Shown here: positions 8,248-15,693 of the stretch, piece by piece | Numbering within the stretch: position 1 is the first letter of the stretch | Layout: every line of letters starts with the position of its first letter | Source of the DNA: Betaproteobacteria bacterium | Lineage (GTDB): Bacteria; Pseudomonadota; Gammaproteobacteria; Burkholderiales; JAEUMW01 | Assembly: GCA_016791345.1 (NCBI GenBank) | Contig: JAEUMW010000320.1 | Coordinates: 1-35,599 of the forward strand | Length of the DNA stretch: 35,599 bases | Direction of reading: 5' to 3' | Made by a program: the position numbers and the translations under genes | The notes under the pieces: model-generated | Told to the model about the DNA's origin: nothing | The model's database searches: none | What the model saw: the letters and a program-made list of their open reading frames with translations, nothing else

Positions 8248-8347
8248 CAGACAGGGATTGCGACGCTGTCCGGGAGCGTCGGCCGTCTCGCCGGCTGCGG
8301 GGTATCGCGGCCCGGCCAACAAGAATGACACGAGCTTTGGGGGAACC

Positions 8348-9076
8348 ATGAAGTGCCGTACAGGACACGTGACGGTCACCGCGATAACCGCTGTCCTTGC
8401 CGTCTTGCTCGTCCCCGGAACCGCTGCGGCCGGTGCCGCGGGTCCGGGAAATTGTCTGCCCAGTGTGCAGTCGCTCGCCTACTTCTATGGTGCGTATTCG
8501 TCTGACGGATCGCCGCCGAACCGGGCTTACCTCGACCCAGGCAGTTGGCGGCAATCCTGCAAACCGAGCGCGCCGCCCGAGACGCGCGAAGTCGCGCCGG
8601 CCAAGAGAATAGCGAAGAGCAACTGCAATTGGACTTTGTCCCGGGCTGTCTGCAAGGATGGCGCTCGCCTCACGCTGCCTTCCCGTGAGAGGAGCGGTCG
8701 CTCCGTTGCTGCCGCCCGCCGGAATACACGCTCGCCCAGCGACCATCCTGCGACTCGCGCCGCGTTCGCGGGCGTTGTCCCGGTCGCGATGCTTTCGCGG
8801 GACAGCAAGCTCGCGATGGGTTCGCTTGCCGAGCCCGGGCCCAATGCAGGCTTTCCCGTTGCCCGCTACGCGGACAGGGATGCCATCGCCACGCCGCTCG
8901 AGTCCCCGACCGGCCGCTCCTCGCTCCCCTACCGGATCCGGGAGCGTGCCGGTGAGGCGTCCACCGCCCCGGAGCCGGCCGAAGCCGACCCAGCGCCGCC
9001 CGAGCCCCATACCATCCTTTTCATCGGTATTGCGCTTGCCGCGTTCATGATATTTCGTCGGCTTGCGTATGGTTAG
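8348..9076 (+). CDS. Exported hypothetical protein with PEP-CTERM-like sorting signal
   Basis: The 242-residue product is not recognised apart from its ends. The N-terminus is a signal peptide (a charged start, then a hydrophobic core ending near TAAAG at about 28-33). The C-terminus has PPEPHT at about 217-222, a roughly 15-residue hydrophobic helix, then FRRLAYG: the three-part layout of a PEP-CTERM signal, which exosortase enzymes cleave in the envelope. The mature middle has four Cys (in GNCL, QSCK, SNCNW and AVCKD), so two disulfides are possible, and then a low-complexity Pro/Ala/Glu stretch just before the sorting signal. I chose the ATG at 8348 because it follows GGGGGA and starts a clean signal peptide; the same frame is open 60 codons further up, but that stretch overlaps the structured leader. 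No exosortase gene is in the window. Function is unknown. Confidence 0.65.
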   Translation: MKCRTGHVTVTAITAVLAVLLVPGTAAAGAAGPGNCLPSVQSLAYFYGAYSSDGSPPNRAYLDPGSWRQSCKPSAPPETREVAPAKRIAKSNCNWTLSRAVCKDGARLTLPSRERSGRSVAAARRNTRSPSDHPATRAAFAGVVPVAMLSRDSKLAMGSLAEPGPNAGFPVARYADRDAIATPLESPTGRSSLPYRIRERAGEASTAPEPAEADPAPPEPHTILFIGIALAAFMIFRRLAYG

Positions 9077-9126
9077 CCGCAACGCACCGGCGCCGCAGGA
9101 GGCGACGGCTGCTCCAGCCTGAAGCC

Positions 9127-10521
9127 TCAGTACCGTCCCGGCGCAGCGTAATTCTCGAAGCGCGTGAACTCGCGCCGGAAGGTGAGCTTCTCGGTGCCGA
9201 TCGGCCCGTTGCGCTGCTTGCCGATGATGATCTCGGCAACGCCCTTGTCCGGGCTCTCCGGGTTGTAGACCTCGTCGCGATAGATGAACAGGATGAGATC
9301 CGCATCCTGTTCGATGGCGCCGGATTCGCGCAGGTCGGACATGACCGGTCGCTTGTTCGGACGCTGCTCGAGGCTGCGATTCAACTGCGAGAGCGCAACC
9401 ACCGGCACCCGCAACTCCTTCGCGAGCGCCTTCAGCGACCGTGAGATCTCGGAGATCTCCGTCGCGCGGTTCTCACCCGCGCTCGATGCGGACATGAGCT
9501 GCAGGTAATCGATGACGATGAGCCCGAGACCGGGGCCGCCGCACTGTCGGGCGAGGCGCCGGGCACGCGCGCGCAGCTCGAGTGCCGTCAGGGCCGCCGT
9601 CTCGTCGATGTAGACCGGGGCGTCGTTGAGGCGCCCCACCGCATGCGTGAGCCGGCGCCAGTCGTCGTCCTCCAGGCGCCCGGTTCGCAGCCGATGCTGA
9701 TCGAGACGCCCGACGGAACCGATGAGGCGCATGGCGAGCTGGGCGCCCGACATCTCCATGCTGAACACGGCGACCGGGAGCTTGAGCTCGAGCGCGACGT
9801 GCTCGCCGATGTTGAGCGCGAACGCCGTCTTGCCCATGCTCGGACGTCCGGCGACGATGATGAGATCACCCGGCTGCAAACCGGAGGTTTGACGGTCGAG
9901 ATCACCGAAACCGGTCGCGATGCCGGTCACGTCGCTGGGATTCTCCTGGCTGTAGAGCTGGTCGATGCGCTCGACCACCTCCGTCAGCAGCGGCGGCAGC
10001 TCCTGGAAACCCTGCCGGTTGCGCGCCCCCGCCTCGCCGATCTCGAATACCTTCGCTTCCGCCTCGTCGAGCAGCTCGCGCGCGGAGCGCCCTGCGGGCA
10101 CGTAGGCGGACTCCGCAATGCCCGAGCCGACCTCGGCCAGCTGACGCATGATGGCCCGCTCGCGAACGATCTCCGCATAGCGCCGTATGTTCGCGCTCGA
10201 CGGCGTGCTCTGCGCGAGCGCGCTGAGATAGGCGAGACCGCCCACCCCGTCCAGCTCACGGCAGCTGTCGAGCGCTTCGGCGACGGTGACGATGTCTGCC
10301 GGCCTTCCCTTCTCGACCATGCGACAGACATGCCGATAGATGAGCCGGTGGTCGTGCCGGTAGAAGTCGCTCTCGGTGACGAGATCGGCAATGCGATCGA
10401 GCGCTTCGTTGTCGAGCAGGAGGCCGCCGAGCACCGCCTGCTCCGCCTCGACGGAGTGCGGCGGCAGCTTGAGCGCATCGAGATGCGGGTCGGCGGTAAT
10501 GGCTGAAAGGACGGAACTCAT
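9127..10521 (-). CDS. dnaB: Replicative DNA helicase DnaB
   Basis: The 464-residue hexameric helicase unwinds DNA at the replication fork and recruits primase. The N-terminal DnaB domain covers about 20-120 (HSVEAEQAVLGGLL), followed by a linker helix and the RecA-like ATPase. Walker A is GRPSMGKT at 225-232, Walker B IVIDYLQ at 335-341, and the KQRNGP segment near 435-440 carries the arginine finger. Length and motif order are normal, and there is no intein. The gene lies downstream of rplI but is separated from it by an intrinsic terminator, so it probably also has its own promoter in the roughly 60 bases before the ATG; I could not pick one confidently. It converges on the PEP-CTERM-like gene, with 50 bases between the stops. 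Confidence 0.97.
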   Translation of the reverse strand: MSSVLSAITADPHLDALKLPPHSVEAEQAVLGGLLLDNEALDRIADLVTESDFYRHDHRLIYRHVCRMVEKGRPADIVTVAEALDSCRELDGVGGLAYLSALAQSTPSSANIRRYAEIVRERAIMRQLAEVGSGIAESAYVPAGRSARELLDEAEAKVFEIGEAGARNRQGFQELPPLLTEVVERIDQLYSQENPSDVTGIATGFGDLDRQTSGLQPGDLIIVAGRPSMGKTAFALNIGEHVALELKLPVAVFSMEMSGAQLAMRLIGSVGRLDQHRLRTGRLEDDDWRRLTHAVGRLNDAPVYIDETAALTALELRARARRLARQCGGPGLGLIVIDYLQLMSASSAGENRATEISEISRSLKALAKELRVPVVALSQLNRSLEQRPNKRPVMSDLRESGAIEQDADLILFIYRDEVYNPESPDKGVAEIIIGKQRNGPIGTEKLTFRREFTRFENYAAPGRY

Positions 10522-10581
10522 GCTGGGGCGGCCGGATGCAACGGCGAAGATTCTAGCACCGCGTCTCGCGCTTGCCGGCGC

Positions 10582-10609
10582 AAAACAAAAGCCGCCATTG
10601 CGGCGGCTT
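10582..10609 (-). terminator. Intrinsic terminator after rplI
   Basis: An eight-pair GC-rich stem (AAGCCGCC at 10589-10596 with GGCGGCTT at 10602-10609) and a five-base loop. Read leftward it runs into a T-rich tract, TTTTGTTTT. It lies 30 bases past the rplI stop and 61 bases before the dnaB start. Confidence 0.8.
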
Positions 10610-10638
10610 CCTGTCTCGAGTCGATGTCGCCCGGGGGC

Positions 10639-11088
10639 TCAGGTTTCCGCCAGCACCGACACCGTCAACATGATCGTCACATCCGGGTGAAGCGCGACCT
10701 CGAGCGTGTGCTCGCCGACATGCTTGAGCGGACCGGAAGGCATGCGGATCGACGCTCGTGGCACGTCGAAGCCCTCGCCCTTCAGCGCATCCGCAATATC
10801 GATATTGGTGACGGAACCGAAGAGCTTGCCGTCGACGCCCGCCTTCTGCGTCACCTGGACCACCACGCCGTCGAGCTTCGCTGCCTGCTGCTGCGCATGC
10901 GTGAGCTTGTCCGCCTGGACACGTTCCAGTTCGGTGCGGCGTGCTTCGAACTCCGCCAGGTTCGCCTGCGTGGCGCGCTTCGCCTTGCCCTGCGGGATGA
11001 GGTAGTTGCGTGCGTAACCTTCCCGCACCTTGACGATCTCGCCCAGCTCGCCGAGGTTCGTCACCTTCTCCATGAGGATGATCTGCAC
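10639..11088 (-). CDS. rplI: 50S ribosomal protein bL9
   Basis: The 149-residue protein is of normal length. The N-terminal globular domain starts MQIILMEKV and contains [13 protein letters not shown], the family signature, followed by the long connecting helix (about 40-75) and the C-terminal domain with KLFGSVT. bL9 binds 23S rRNA near the L1 stalk and helps keep translation in frame. It is the last gene of the rpsF-priB-rpsR-rplI unit, 11 bases after rpsR, and is followed by the intrinsic terminator. Confidence 0.97.
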   Translation of the reverse strand: MQIILMEKVTNLGELGEIVKVREGYARNYLIPQGKAKRATQANLAEFEARRTELERVQADKLTHAQQQAAKLDGVVVQVTQKAGVDGKLFGSVTNIDIADALKGEGFDVPRASIRMPSGPLKHVGEHTLEVALHPDVTIMLTVSVLAET

Positions 11089-11099
11089 GGCTATGCTCC

Positions 11100-11387
11100 T
11101 CAGTGAAGGTCGGTGTAGGGCAGCAGCGCCAGGAACCGTGCGCGCTTGATCGCCGTCGAGAGCTGCCGCTGGTAACGGGCCTTCGTGCCGGTGATGCGTG
11201 CGGGAATGATCTTCCCGTTCTCACCGATGAACTCCTTCAGCACCTCGATATCCTTGTAGTCGATCTGCTTCACGCCCTCGGCGGTGAAACGGCAGAACTT
11301 GCGCCGCTTGAACAGGCCGCGGTAGCCACCGTCTCTGCCCTTGCCCTTGTCGTCCTTCTTGGACCGGGGTCCTCTTCCGAATGCCAT
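11100..11387 (-). CDS. rpsR: 30S ribosomal protein bS18
   Basis: The 95-residue protein begins with a basic, disordered extension of about 25 residues ([15 protein letters not shown]), then has the conserved core: [39 protein letters not shown] and a terminal [11 protein letters not shown]. bS18 forms a dimer with bS6 on the platform of the small subunit, which fits the placement of rpsF two genes upstream. It follows priB by 53 bases and precedes rplI by 11. Confidence 0.97.
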   Translation of the reverse strand: MAFGRGPRSKKDDKGKGRDGGYRGLFKRRKFCRFTAEGVKQIDYKDIEVLKEFIGENGKIIPARITGTKARYQRQLSTAIKRARFLALLPYTDLH

Positions 11388-11440
11388 GACTCTGTCCTCA
11401 ACTCGGTTGTCGGCAGGGTTGCTGACCCGCCTGTATCAAA

Positions 11441-11734
11441 TCAATCCCTGACTTCTGTCGCGTGCACCACGAGCTGCGTGCTGCGGGCACTGCGCTGCGC
11501 CAGAAATCCCGCGATCTCGACCCGCTCGCCGGAGCCTCTCGTCGCGAGCCTGGTGGCGATCTCGCCAATCGCGACGGCCGGCACTTCGAACCTGACCTCA
11601 CGCAGGTGGCCAGCCTCCATCTGCGACGACGCGTGACTCAGCGAGAAGTCCAGAACGGGGATACCGGCGGGTGTGTGTCGCAATGCGTCGATCCTTGCGA
11701 CGATACCGGATAGCACCACCTTGTTCGCTCCCAC
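11441..11734 (-). CDS. priB: Primosomal replication protein PriB (single OB fold)
   Basis: The 97-residue protein is an OB-fold domain with the PriB pattern: NKVVLSGIV at the start, GIPVLDFSLSHAS, then VRFEVPAVAIGEIA and ERVEIAGFLAQRS. PriB binds single-stranded DNA and assists PriA in restarting stalled forks. Its presence between rpsF and rpsR is the usual arrangement in beta- and gammaproteobacteria and favours PriB over SSB, as does the lack of an acidic SSB tail. The start codon is GTG at 11734, 21 bases after the rpsF stop. No in-frame ATG would preserve the first beta strand. Confidence 0.92.
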   Translation of the reverse strand: MGANKVVLSGIVARIDALRHTPAGIPVLDFSLSHASSQMEAGHLREVRFEVPAVAIGEIATRLATRGSGERVEIAGFLAQRSARSTQLVVHATEVRD

Positions 11735-11755
11735 GCTGAGCGCGCGACGCTGCCG

Positions 11756-12163
11756 TCAGCTCGCGGTCGCTTCCTTTGCGCTCTCTTCCGCAGGGGGCGG
11801 CGGCGGGGTCGCCGGACGCGTCTTCTCCTCCACCGGACGTGCCTTTTCCTCCCGCATCATCGGCGAGGGCGTCGTCACTGCCTGGGTCATCTTGACCGTG
11901 AGGTGGCGCAGAACCGCGTCATTGAACTTGAAGGCATGCTCGAGTTCGTCGAGGGCATCCTGATCGCACTCGATGTTCATGAGCACGTAGTGCGCCTTGT
12001 GCATCTTCTGGATGGGATAGGCCATCTGCCGCCGACCCCAGTCTTCGAGCCGATGAATCTGGCCGTTGTGGCTCGTGAGCATCGTGCGATAGCGCTCGAT
12101 CATCGCGGGCACCTGCTCGCTCTGATCGGGATGCACGATGAAAACGACTTCGTAGTGTCGCAT
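11756..12163 (-). CDS. rpsF: 30S ribosomal protein bS6
   Basis: The 135-residue protein starts [16 protein letters not shown], the standard bS6 opening, and contains [15 protein letters not shown] and the HYVLMNIE strand. The C-terminal tail after about residue 100 is long and rich in Glu, Pro, Thr and Ala, as is common in proteobacterial bS6. The ATG at 12163 is fixed by this homology and by a strong AAGGAGG ribosome-binding site; the frame is open for a further 76 codons upstream, but those residues have no S6 character. It heads the rpsF-priB-rpsR-rplI unit behind its own promoter and leader hairpin. Confidence 0.97.
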   Translation of the reverse strand: MRHYEVVFIVHPDQSEQVPAMIERYRTMLTSHNGQIHRLEDWGRRQMAYPIQKMHKAHYVLMNIECDQDALDELEHAFKFNDAVLRHLTVKMTQAVTTPSPMMREEKARPVEEKTRPATPPPPPAEESAKEATAS

Positions 12164-12181
12164 CTGCAGCCTCCTTGTGGA

Positions 12182-12222
12182 TTCAAGCCCCCCACGCTGC
12201 AAGTGGTGGGGCAAGGGTTGAA
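12182..12222 (-). promoter_or_regulatory. rpsF leader hairpin (possible autoregulatory site)
   Basis: On the transcribed (minus) strand the leader forms a long irregular hairpin directly before the AAGGAGG site. The outer helix is TTCAA/TTGAA, then a C-C mismatch, two CC/GG pairs, a TTG bulge, and an inner CCCCAC/GTGGGG helix with a ten-base loop. Leaders bound by the bS6:bS18 complex are known in many bacteria; whether this is one is an inference. Confidence 0.45.
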
Positions 12223-12231
12223 AAACTTGGT

Positions 12232-12261
12232 ATTTTATCTGGAGCCGCCTGGCAACGGCAA
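12232..12261 (-). promoter_or_regulatory. Possible sigma70-like promoter before rpsF
   Basis: Read leftward, TTGCCG (12261-12256) and TAAAAT (12237-12232) are 18 bases apart, in the gap between rlmB and rpsF. The -35 overlaps the loop of a seven-pair inverted repeat (GCCTGGC/GCCAGGC, 12247-12268) that touches the rlmB stop and could be a weak terminator stem without a T tract. Confidence 0.4.
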
Positions 12262-12267
12262 GCCAGG

Positions 12268-13026
12268 CTACGACGCCCCTGCGGATGCGGGCCGCTGCCG
12301 CCGGCTCTCGTACAGGCAGATGCCCGCCGCCACCGAGACATTCAGGCTCTCGACGGTGCCGATCATGGGAATGCGCACGAGCGCGTCGCACGTCTCGCGG
12401 GTGAGGCGGCGCAAGCCTTCCCCCTCTGCCCCGAGCACCCAGGCGAGCGGTCCGCGCAGATCAAGATCACCGTCGCCCAGGTTTGCCGTCCCCGCAGCGT
12501 CCGCCCCGACGATCCACACGCCCTGTTCCTGCAGGGCGCGCAGGGTTCGCGCGAGATTCGTCACCGCAACGTAGGGCACCGTCTCGCTCGCCCCGCAGGC
12601 GACCTTTGCGACGGTCGGCGTAAGCCCGACCGAGCGGTCCTTGGGAACGATCACGGCGTGCGCGCCGAGGCCATCGGCGACGCGCAGGCAGGCGCCCAGA
12701 TTGTGCGGGTCCTGCACGCCGTCGAGTACCAGCAGCAACGCCGGTTCCGTCAGCGCGCCGAGGATGTCGTCGAGATCGGGCCGATGATCGCTCGCCAGTA
12801 CTGATGCCACGACGCCCTGATGCCGCGTGTGACCGGCGAGGCGGTCGAGGCGTTCGCGCTCGACCGTCAGGACGCGCAACCCGGCCTGGCCAGCCGTCGC
12901 GACGAGATCGCGCATGCGCACGTCGTCACGCCCCGCCTGCACGTACAGCGTCGCCACGCCCGCGGGATTCTGGCGAATGCAGCTTCTCACCGCATGAAAG
13001 CCGAACACTCTGCGCTCCTGCGCCAC
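12268..13026 (-). CDS. rlmB: 23S rRNA (guanosine-2251-2'-O)-methyltransferase RlmB
   Basis: The 252-residue SPOUT methyltransferase uses SAM to methylate the ribose of G2251 in the P-site loop of 23S rRNA. The N-terminal L30e-like substrate-binding domain ([10 protein letters not shown] at 8-17) is followed by the knotted SPOUT domain. Its motif 1 is [15 protein letters not shown], motif 2 [10 protein letters not shown], and motif 3 [22 protein letters not shown] (residues about 219-240), including the conserved Asn, Glu and Ser residues. Length is normal. It starts 17 bases after rnr, the usual neighbour, and is probably cotranscribed with it. Confidence 0.95.
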   Translation of the reverse strand: MAQERRVFGFHAVRSCIRQNPAGVATLYVQAGRDDVRMRDLVATAGQAGLRVLTVERERLDRLAGHTRHQGVVASVLASDHRPDLDDILGALTEPALLLVLDGVQDPHNLGACLRVADGLGAHAVIVPKDRSVGLTPTVAKVACGASETVPYVAVTNLARTLRALQEQGVWIVGADAAGTANLGDGDLDLRGPLAWVLGAEGEGLRRLTRETCDALVRIPMIGTVESLNVSVAAGICLYESRRQRPASAGAS

Positions 13027-13043
13027 CGCCTTGCTTCCCGGTA

Positions 13044-15254
13044 TCAGCGGCCTCGGCGCTCAGCGGACCGGCGCGCGCGAGGGTGCGTCTGTGCCTCTTC
13101 GGCATCGGCAGGAACGAAATCGATCCGTGCCCGCTCCATGTCGACGCGCACGACGCGCACCCGCAGGCGGTCACCCAGCCGGAAACGCTGCCCCGTGCGT
13201 TCGCCGAGCAGCTGATGCCGCGGTGGATCGAAATGGAAATAATCCGCACCGAGTTCGGAGATGTGGACCAGACCTTCGGCATGAATCTCGTCGAGCGCGA
13301 CGAAGATGCCGAACTCCGTCACCGCGCTCACCGTCCCGGGGAACGTCTCACCGAGGCGGTCACGCATGAAGTAGCACTTGAGCCAGTTGATCACGTCGCG
13401 TGACGCCTCGTCCGCCCGCCGCTCGGTCTCGGAACAATGACGTCCGAGTTCGCTCCAGCTGCCGGGGGCATACGTCCGCCCCTCCAGCACGGCCTTGATC
13501 GAACGATGGACGAGGAGGTCCGGATAGCGACGGATCGGCGAGGTGAAATGCGTGTAGGCCTCGTAGGCGAGGCCGAAGTGCCCGACGTTCTCGGGGCTGT
13601 ATACCGCCTGCGACAGGGAGCGCAGCATCACCGTCTGCAGAAGCTGTGCGTCCGGGCGGTCCTTGATGCGGGCAAGCAGCTTCGCGTAGTCCTTCGCCGC
13701 CGGCTCTTCGCCGCCCGTGAGATACAGGCCGAACTCCTTCAGGAACTCCTGCAGCTGATCGAGCTTCTCCGGCGGCGGACCCTCGTGGATGCGGTACAGG
13801 GTCGGATGCTCGTGCCGCTGCAGGAAGTCCGACGCGGAGACATTCGCGGCCAGCATGCACTCCTCGATCAGCCGGTGCGCGTCGTTTCGCTGAACCGGCA
13901 CGATGCGCTCGATCTTGCCATGGTCGTCGAAGACGATCTGCGTTTCGATGGTCTCGAAGTCGATGGCGCCGCGCCGCACCCGCGCACCCACGAGCACGCG
14001 AAACAGCCGTTGCAGGTTCTCGAGGTGGGGCACGAGCGTGGCTCGCGACGGCGGCGCCGAAGCGGGGTCTGCCAGGATCGCGGCCACCTCGGTGTAAGTC
14101 AGCCGCGCGTGCGAGTGCATGAGCGCCGGACAGAACCTGTAGCCGACGATGTGGCCACGATGGTCGATGTCCATGTCGCAGGCGACGCACAGACGATCGA
14201 CACCGGGATTAAGCGAGCACAGCCCGTTCGAAAGCGCTTCCGGCAGCATCGGAATCACGCGTCGCGGGAAATACACCGAATTGCCGCGCTCCCGTGCCTC
14301 GCCGTCGAGCGCGTCGCCGTCGCGCACGTAATGGCTCACGTCGGCAATGGCGACGATCAGCCGGAAGCCCTTGCCGCGGGCCTCGCAGTAGACCGCATCG
14401 TCGAAATCGCGCGCGGTCTCGCCATCGATCGTCACCAGCGGGAGGTGCGTGAGGTCGACGCGCCCCGCGTGGTCGGTCGCGGTCACTTCCGGCGCAAAGC
14501 CATTCGCGCGCCGCTCTGCCGCGGCCGAGAACGCGAAGGGCAGCGCGTGCTTGCGCAGCGCGATCTCGATTTCCATGCCCGGGTCACCGTAATTGCCGAG
14601 AACTTCAGTGACGCGGCCGATCGGCTGCGTGTGGAAGCTCGGCTGCTCGATGATCTCGACCGTCACGATCTGCCCGGGAACGGCGTTACCCGCATCGCGC
14701 GGCGGGATCAGGATGTCCTGCGCGATGCGCCGATCCTCGGGGACCACGAAAAGCGCGCCGTGCTCGTCGTGAAAACGGCCGACGAGGTGCTTGTTGCGCC
14801 GTTCCAGCACCTCGACGATCCTGCCTTCGGGCCGACCGCGCCGATCCACGCCGGTCCGGCGCACCATCGCGCGGTCGCCATGCAGCACCTTCTGCATCTC
14901 GCGCGGTCCGAGCGCGATGTCCGGACCCTCGTTGTCGGTGATGAGAAAGCCGAACCCGTCGGGATGCCCCTGCACACGCCCGGCGACGAGGTCGAGCTTG
15001 CCGGCAATGCAGATGTCGCCCTTGCGGTTGAACAGCAGTTGGCCGTCGCGCTCCATCGCGCTCAGCCGCCGCTGAAACAGCGCTTCCTCCTCCGGCTCGA
15101 TGTCCAGCAGATCGTTGAGCCGACTGGGCGTCACCGGGGCGCCCTGCTGCTCGAGCACATCGAGGATGAACTCCCGGCTCGGCAACGCGTGGCCATAACG
15201 GTCACGTTCCCGTGCGAGGTGAGGATCACGACTGCGAAGGCGGGTGTTCGACAT
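13044..15254 (-). CDS. rnr: Ribonuclease R
   Basis: The 736-residue 3'-to-5' exoribonuclease degrades structured RNA. In order it shows an N-terminal winged-helix region ([16 protein letters not shown]), two cold-shock domains (around [11 protein letters not shown] and [10 protein letters not shown]), and the RNB catalytic domain with [16 protein letters not shown] carrying the metal-binding Asp cluster. The S1 domain ([19 protein letters not shown]) comes next, then a short basic tail (RRSAERRGR). It is a little shorter than the E. coli enzyme (about 810), mostly in the tail. I chose the ATG at 15254; the frame is also open to a TTG at 15275, but that lies inside the divergent tRNA promoter. 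Its own promoter is not obvious. Confidence 0.95.
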   Translation of the reverse strand: MSNTRLRSRDPHLARERDRYGHALPSREFILDVLEQQGAPVTPSRLNDLLDIEPEEEALFQRRLSAMERDGQLLFNRKGDICIAGKLDLVAGRVQGHPDGFGFLITDNEGPDIALGPREMQKVLHGDRAMVRRTGVDRRGRPEGRIVEVLERRNKHLVGRFHDEHGALFVVPEDRRIAQDILIPPRDAGNAVPGQIVTVEIIEQPSFHTQPIGRVTEVLGNYGDPGMEIEIALRKHALPFAFSAAAERRANGFAPEVTATDHAGRVDLTHLPLVTIDGETARDFDDAVYCEARGKGFRLIVAIADVSHYVRDGDALDGEARERGNSVYFPRRVIPMLPEALSNGLCSLNPGVDRLCVACDMDIDHRGHIVGYRFCPALMHSHARLTYTEVAAILADPASAPPSRATLVPHLENLQRLFRVLVGARVRRGAIDFETIETQIVFDDHGKIERIVPVQRNDAHRLIEECMLAANVSASDFLQRHEHPTLYRIHEGPPPEKLDQLQEFLKEFGLYLTGGEEPAAKDYAKLLARIKDRPDAQLLQTVMLRSLSQAVYSPENVGHFGLAYEAYTHFTSPIRRYPDLLVHRSIKAVLEGRTYAPGSWSELGRHCSETERRADEASRDVINWLKCYFMRDRLGETFPGTVSAVTEFGIFVALDEIHAEGLVHISELGADYFHFDPPRHQLLGERTGQRFRLGDRLRVRVVRVDMERARIDFVPADAEEAQTHPRARRSAERRGR

Positions 15255-15282
15255 TTGACAAGCAGGCCGTTTCAACTAAAAT
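15255..15282 (+). promoter_or_regulatory. Promoter of tRNA-Leu
   Basis: A perfect TTGACA at 15255-15260 and TAAAAT at 15277-15282 (five of six) are 16 bases apart. The predicted start near 15289 lies about six bases before the mature tRNA. The bases between the -10 and the start are GC-rich, as is common in stable-RNA promoters under stringent control. The -35 abuts the rnr start codon on the other strand. Confidence 0.7.
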
Positions 15283-15294
15283 CCCGGTCCGAAA

Positions 15295-15381
15295 GCCGAG
15301 ATGGCGGAATTGGTAGACGCACCAGGTTCAGGTCCTGGCGGGGGCAACCCTGTGGAGGTTCGAGTCCTCTTCTCGGCACCA
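15295..15381 (+). tRNA. tRNA-Leu (anticodon CAG)
   Basis: The 87-base gene folds as a class II tRNA. The seven-pair acceptor is GCCGAGA with TCTCGGC, the D arm contains GGTAGACGCA, and the anticodon stem is CCAGG/CCTGG around TTCAGGT, giving CAG, which reads CUG. A long variable arm follows, then a T arm with TTCGAGT, discriminator A at 15378, and an encoded CCA (15379-15381). All features agree with leucine. Confidence 0.96.
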
Positions 15382-15385
15382 GGAC

Positions 15386-15409
15386 GGGCGACAGCGCAGT
15401 CGATCGCCC
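15386..15409 (+). terminator. Possible terminator hairpin after tRNA-Leu
   Basis: GGGCGA (15386-15391) pairs with TCGCCC (15404-15409) around a 12-base loop, followed by a pyrimidine-rich but not T-only stretch. It lies five bases past the CCA end. The U tract is poor, so this could simply be a processing or Rho-assisted end. Confidence 0.3.
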
Positions 15410-15693
15410 CTCGTTCCTTCCCTCGCATATCCCCTGTCACGCCAGCTTCGGTCGCGCAGAGCGCACGCAAAAGGGTGCCATGTTGCGGATTACCGCGCCG
15501 TTAATCAAGCGCGGACAATGATGCAAGCGACGACATGCGTCAAGCGAGCGCGACGACCCGGCGTTCGATACATCGCGCTTATCCGCGCGTCGCAGCGGCG
15601 CGCGCGAGGCCTGCAGACCATGACGACATCGTCCAACTCCGAAGCGTTGCAGCGTGCCTCGGATGATGCTCCCGAGTCTCACGGAGCACGCTC
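15410..15693. other. Gap between tRNA-Leu and the ROK kinase
   Basis: With the terminator candidate, about 310 bases separate the tRNA from the next gene. It contains a small inverted repeat (CCGCGC/GCGCGG around 15492-15514) and GC-rich sequence with no convincing coding frame, RNA gene, or duplicated tRNA end that would mark an integration site. A promoter for the kinase should be here, but none stands out. Confidence 0.4.

Larger units (their letters stand above)
7981..8347. other. Long divergent intergenic region between PP2C and the PEP-CTERM-like gene
   Basis: This 367-base stretch holds the rightward promoter and the structured leader listed separately. After the leader domain there is one more possible hairpin, GACGCT/AGCGTC at 8262-8280, and a GC-rich run before the GGGGGA ribosome-binding site. 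No convincing coding frame or second RNA gene is visible. A leftward promoter for the phosphatase should lie at about 7990-8030, but I see no strong match. Confidence 0.5.

Noticed and set aside
8138-9082. 314-codon minus-strand frame opposite the PEP-CTERM-like gene
   Set aside because: Arg/Gly-rich with no signal or domain, whereas the + frame has a signal peptide, sorting tail, ribosome-binding site and promoter.
13437-15521. 694-codon + strand frame opposite rnr, running through the tRNA gene
   Set aside because: It crosses a complete tRNA-Leu and its promoter, which rules it out as a normal gene.
15295-15693. tRNA-Leu as an integration site for a genomic island
   Set aside because: No integrase gene, and no second copy of the tRNA 3' end was found in the following 5 kb by eye.
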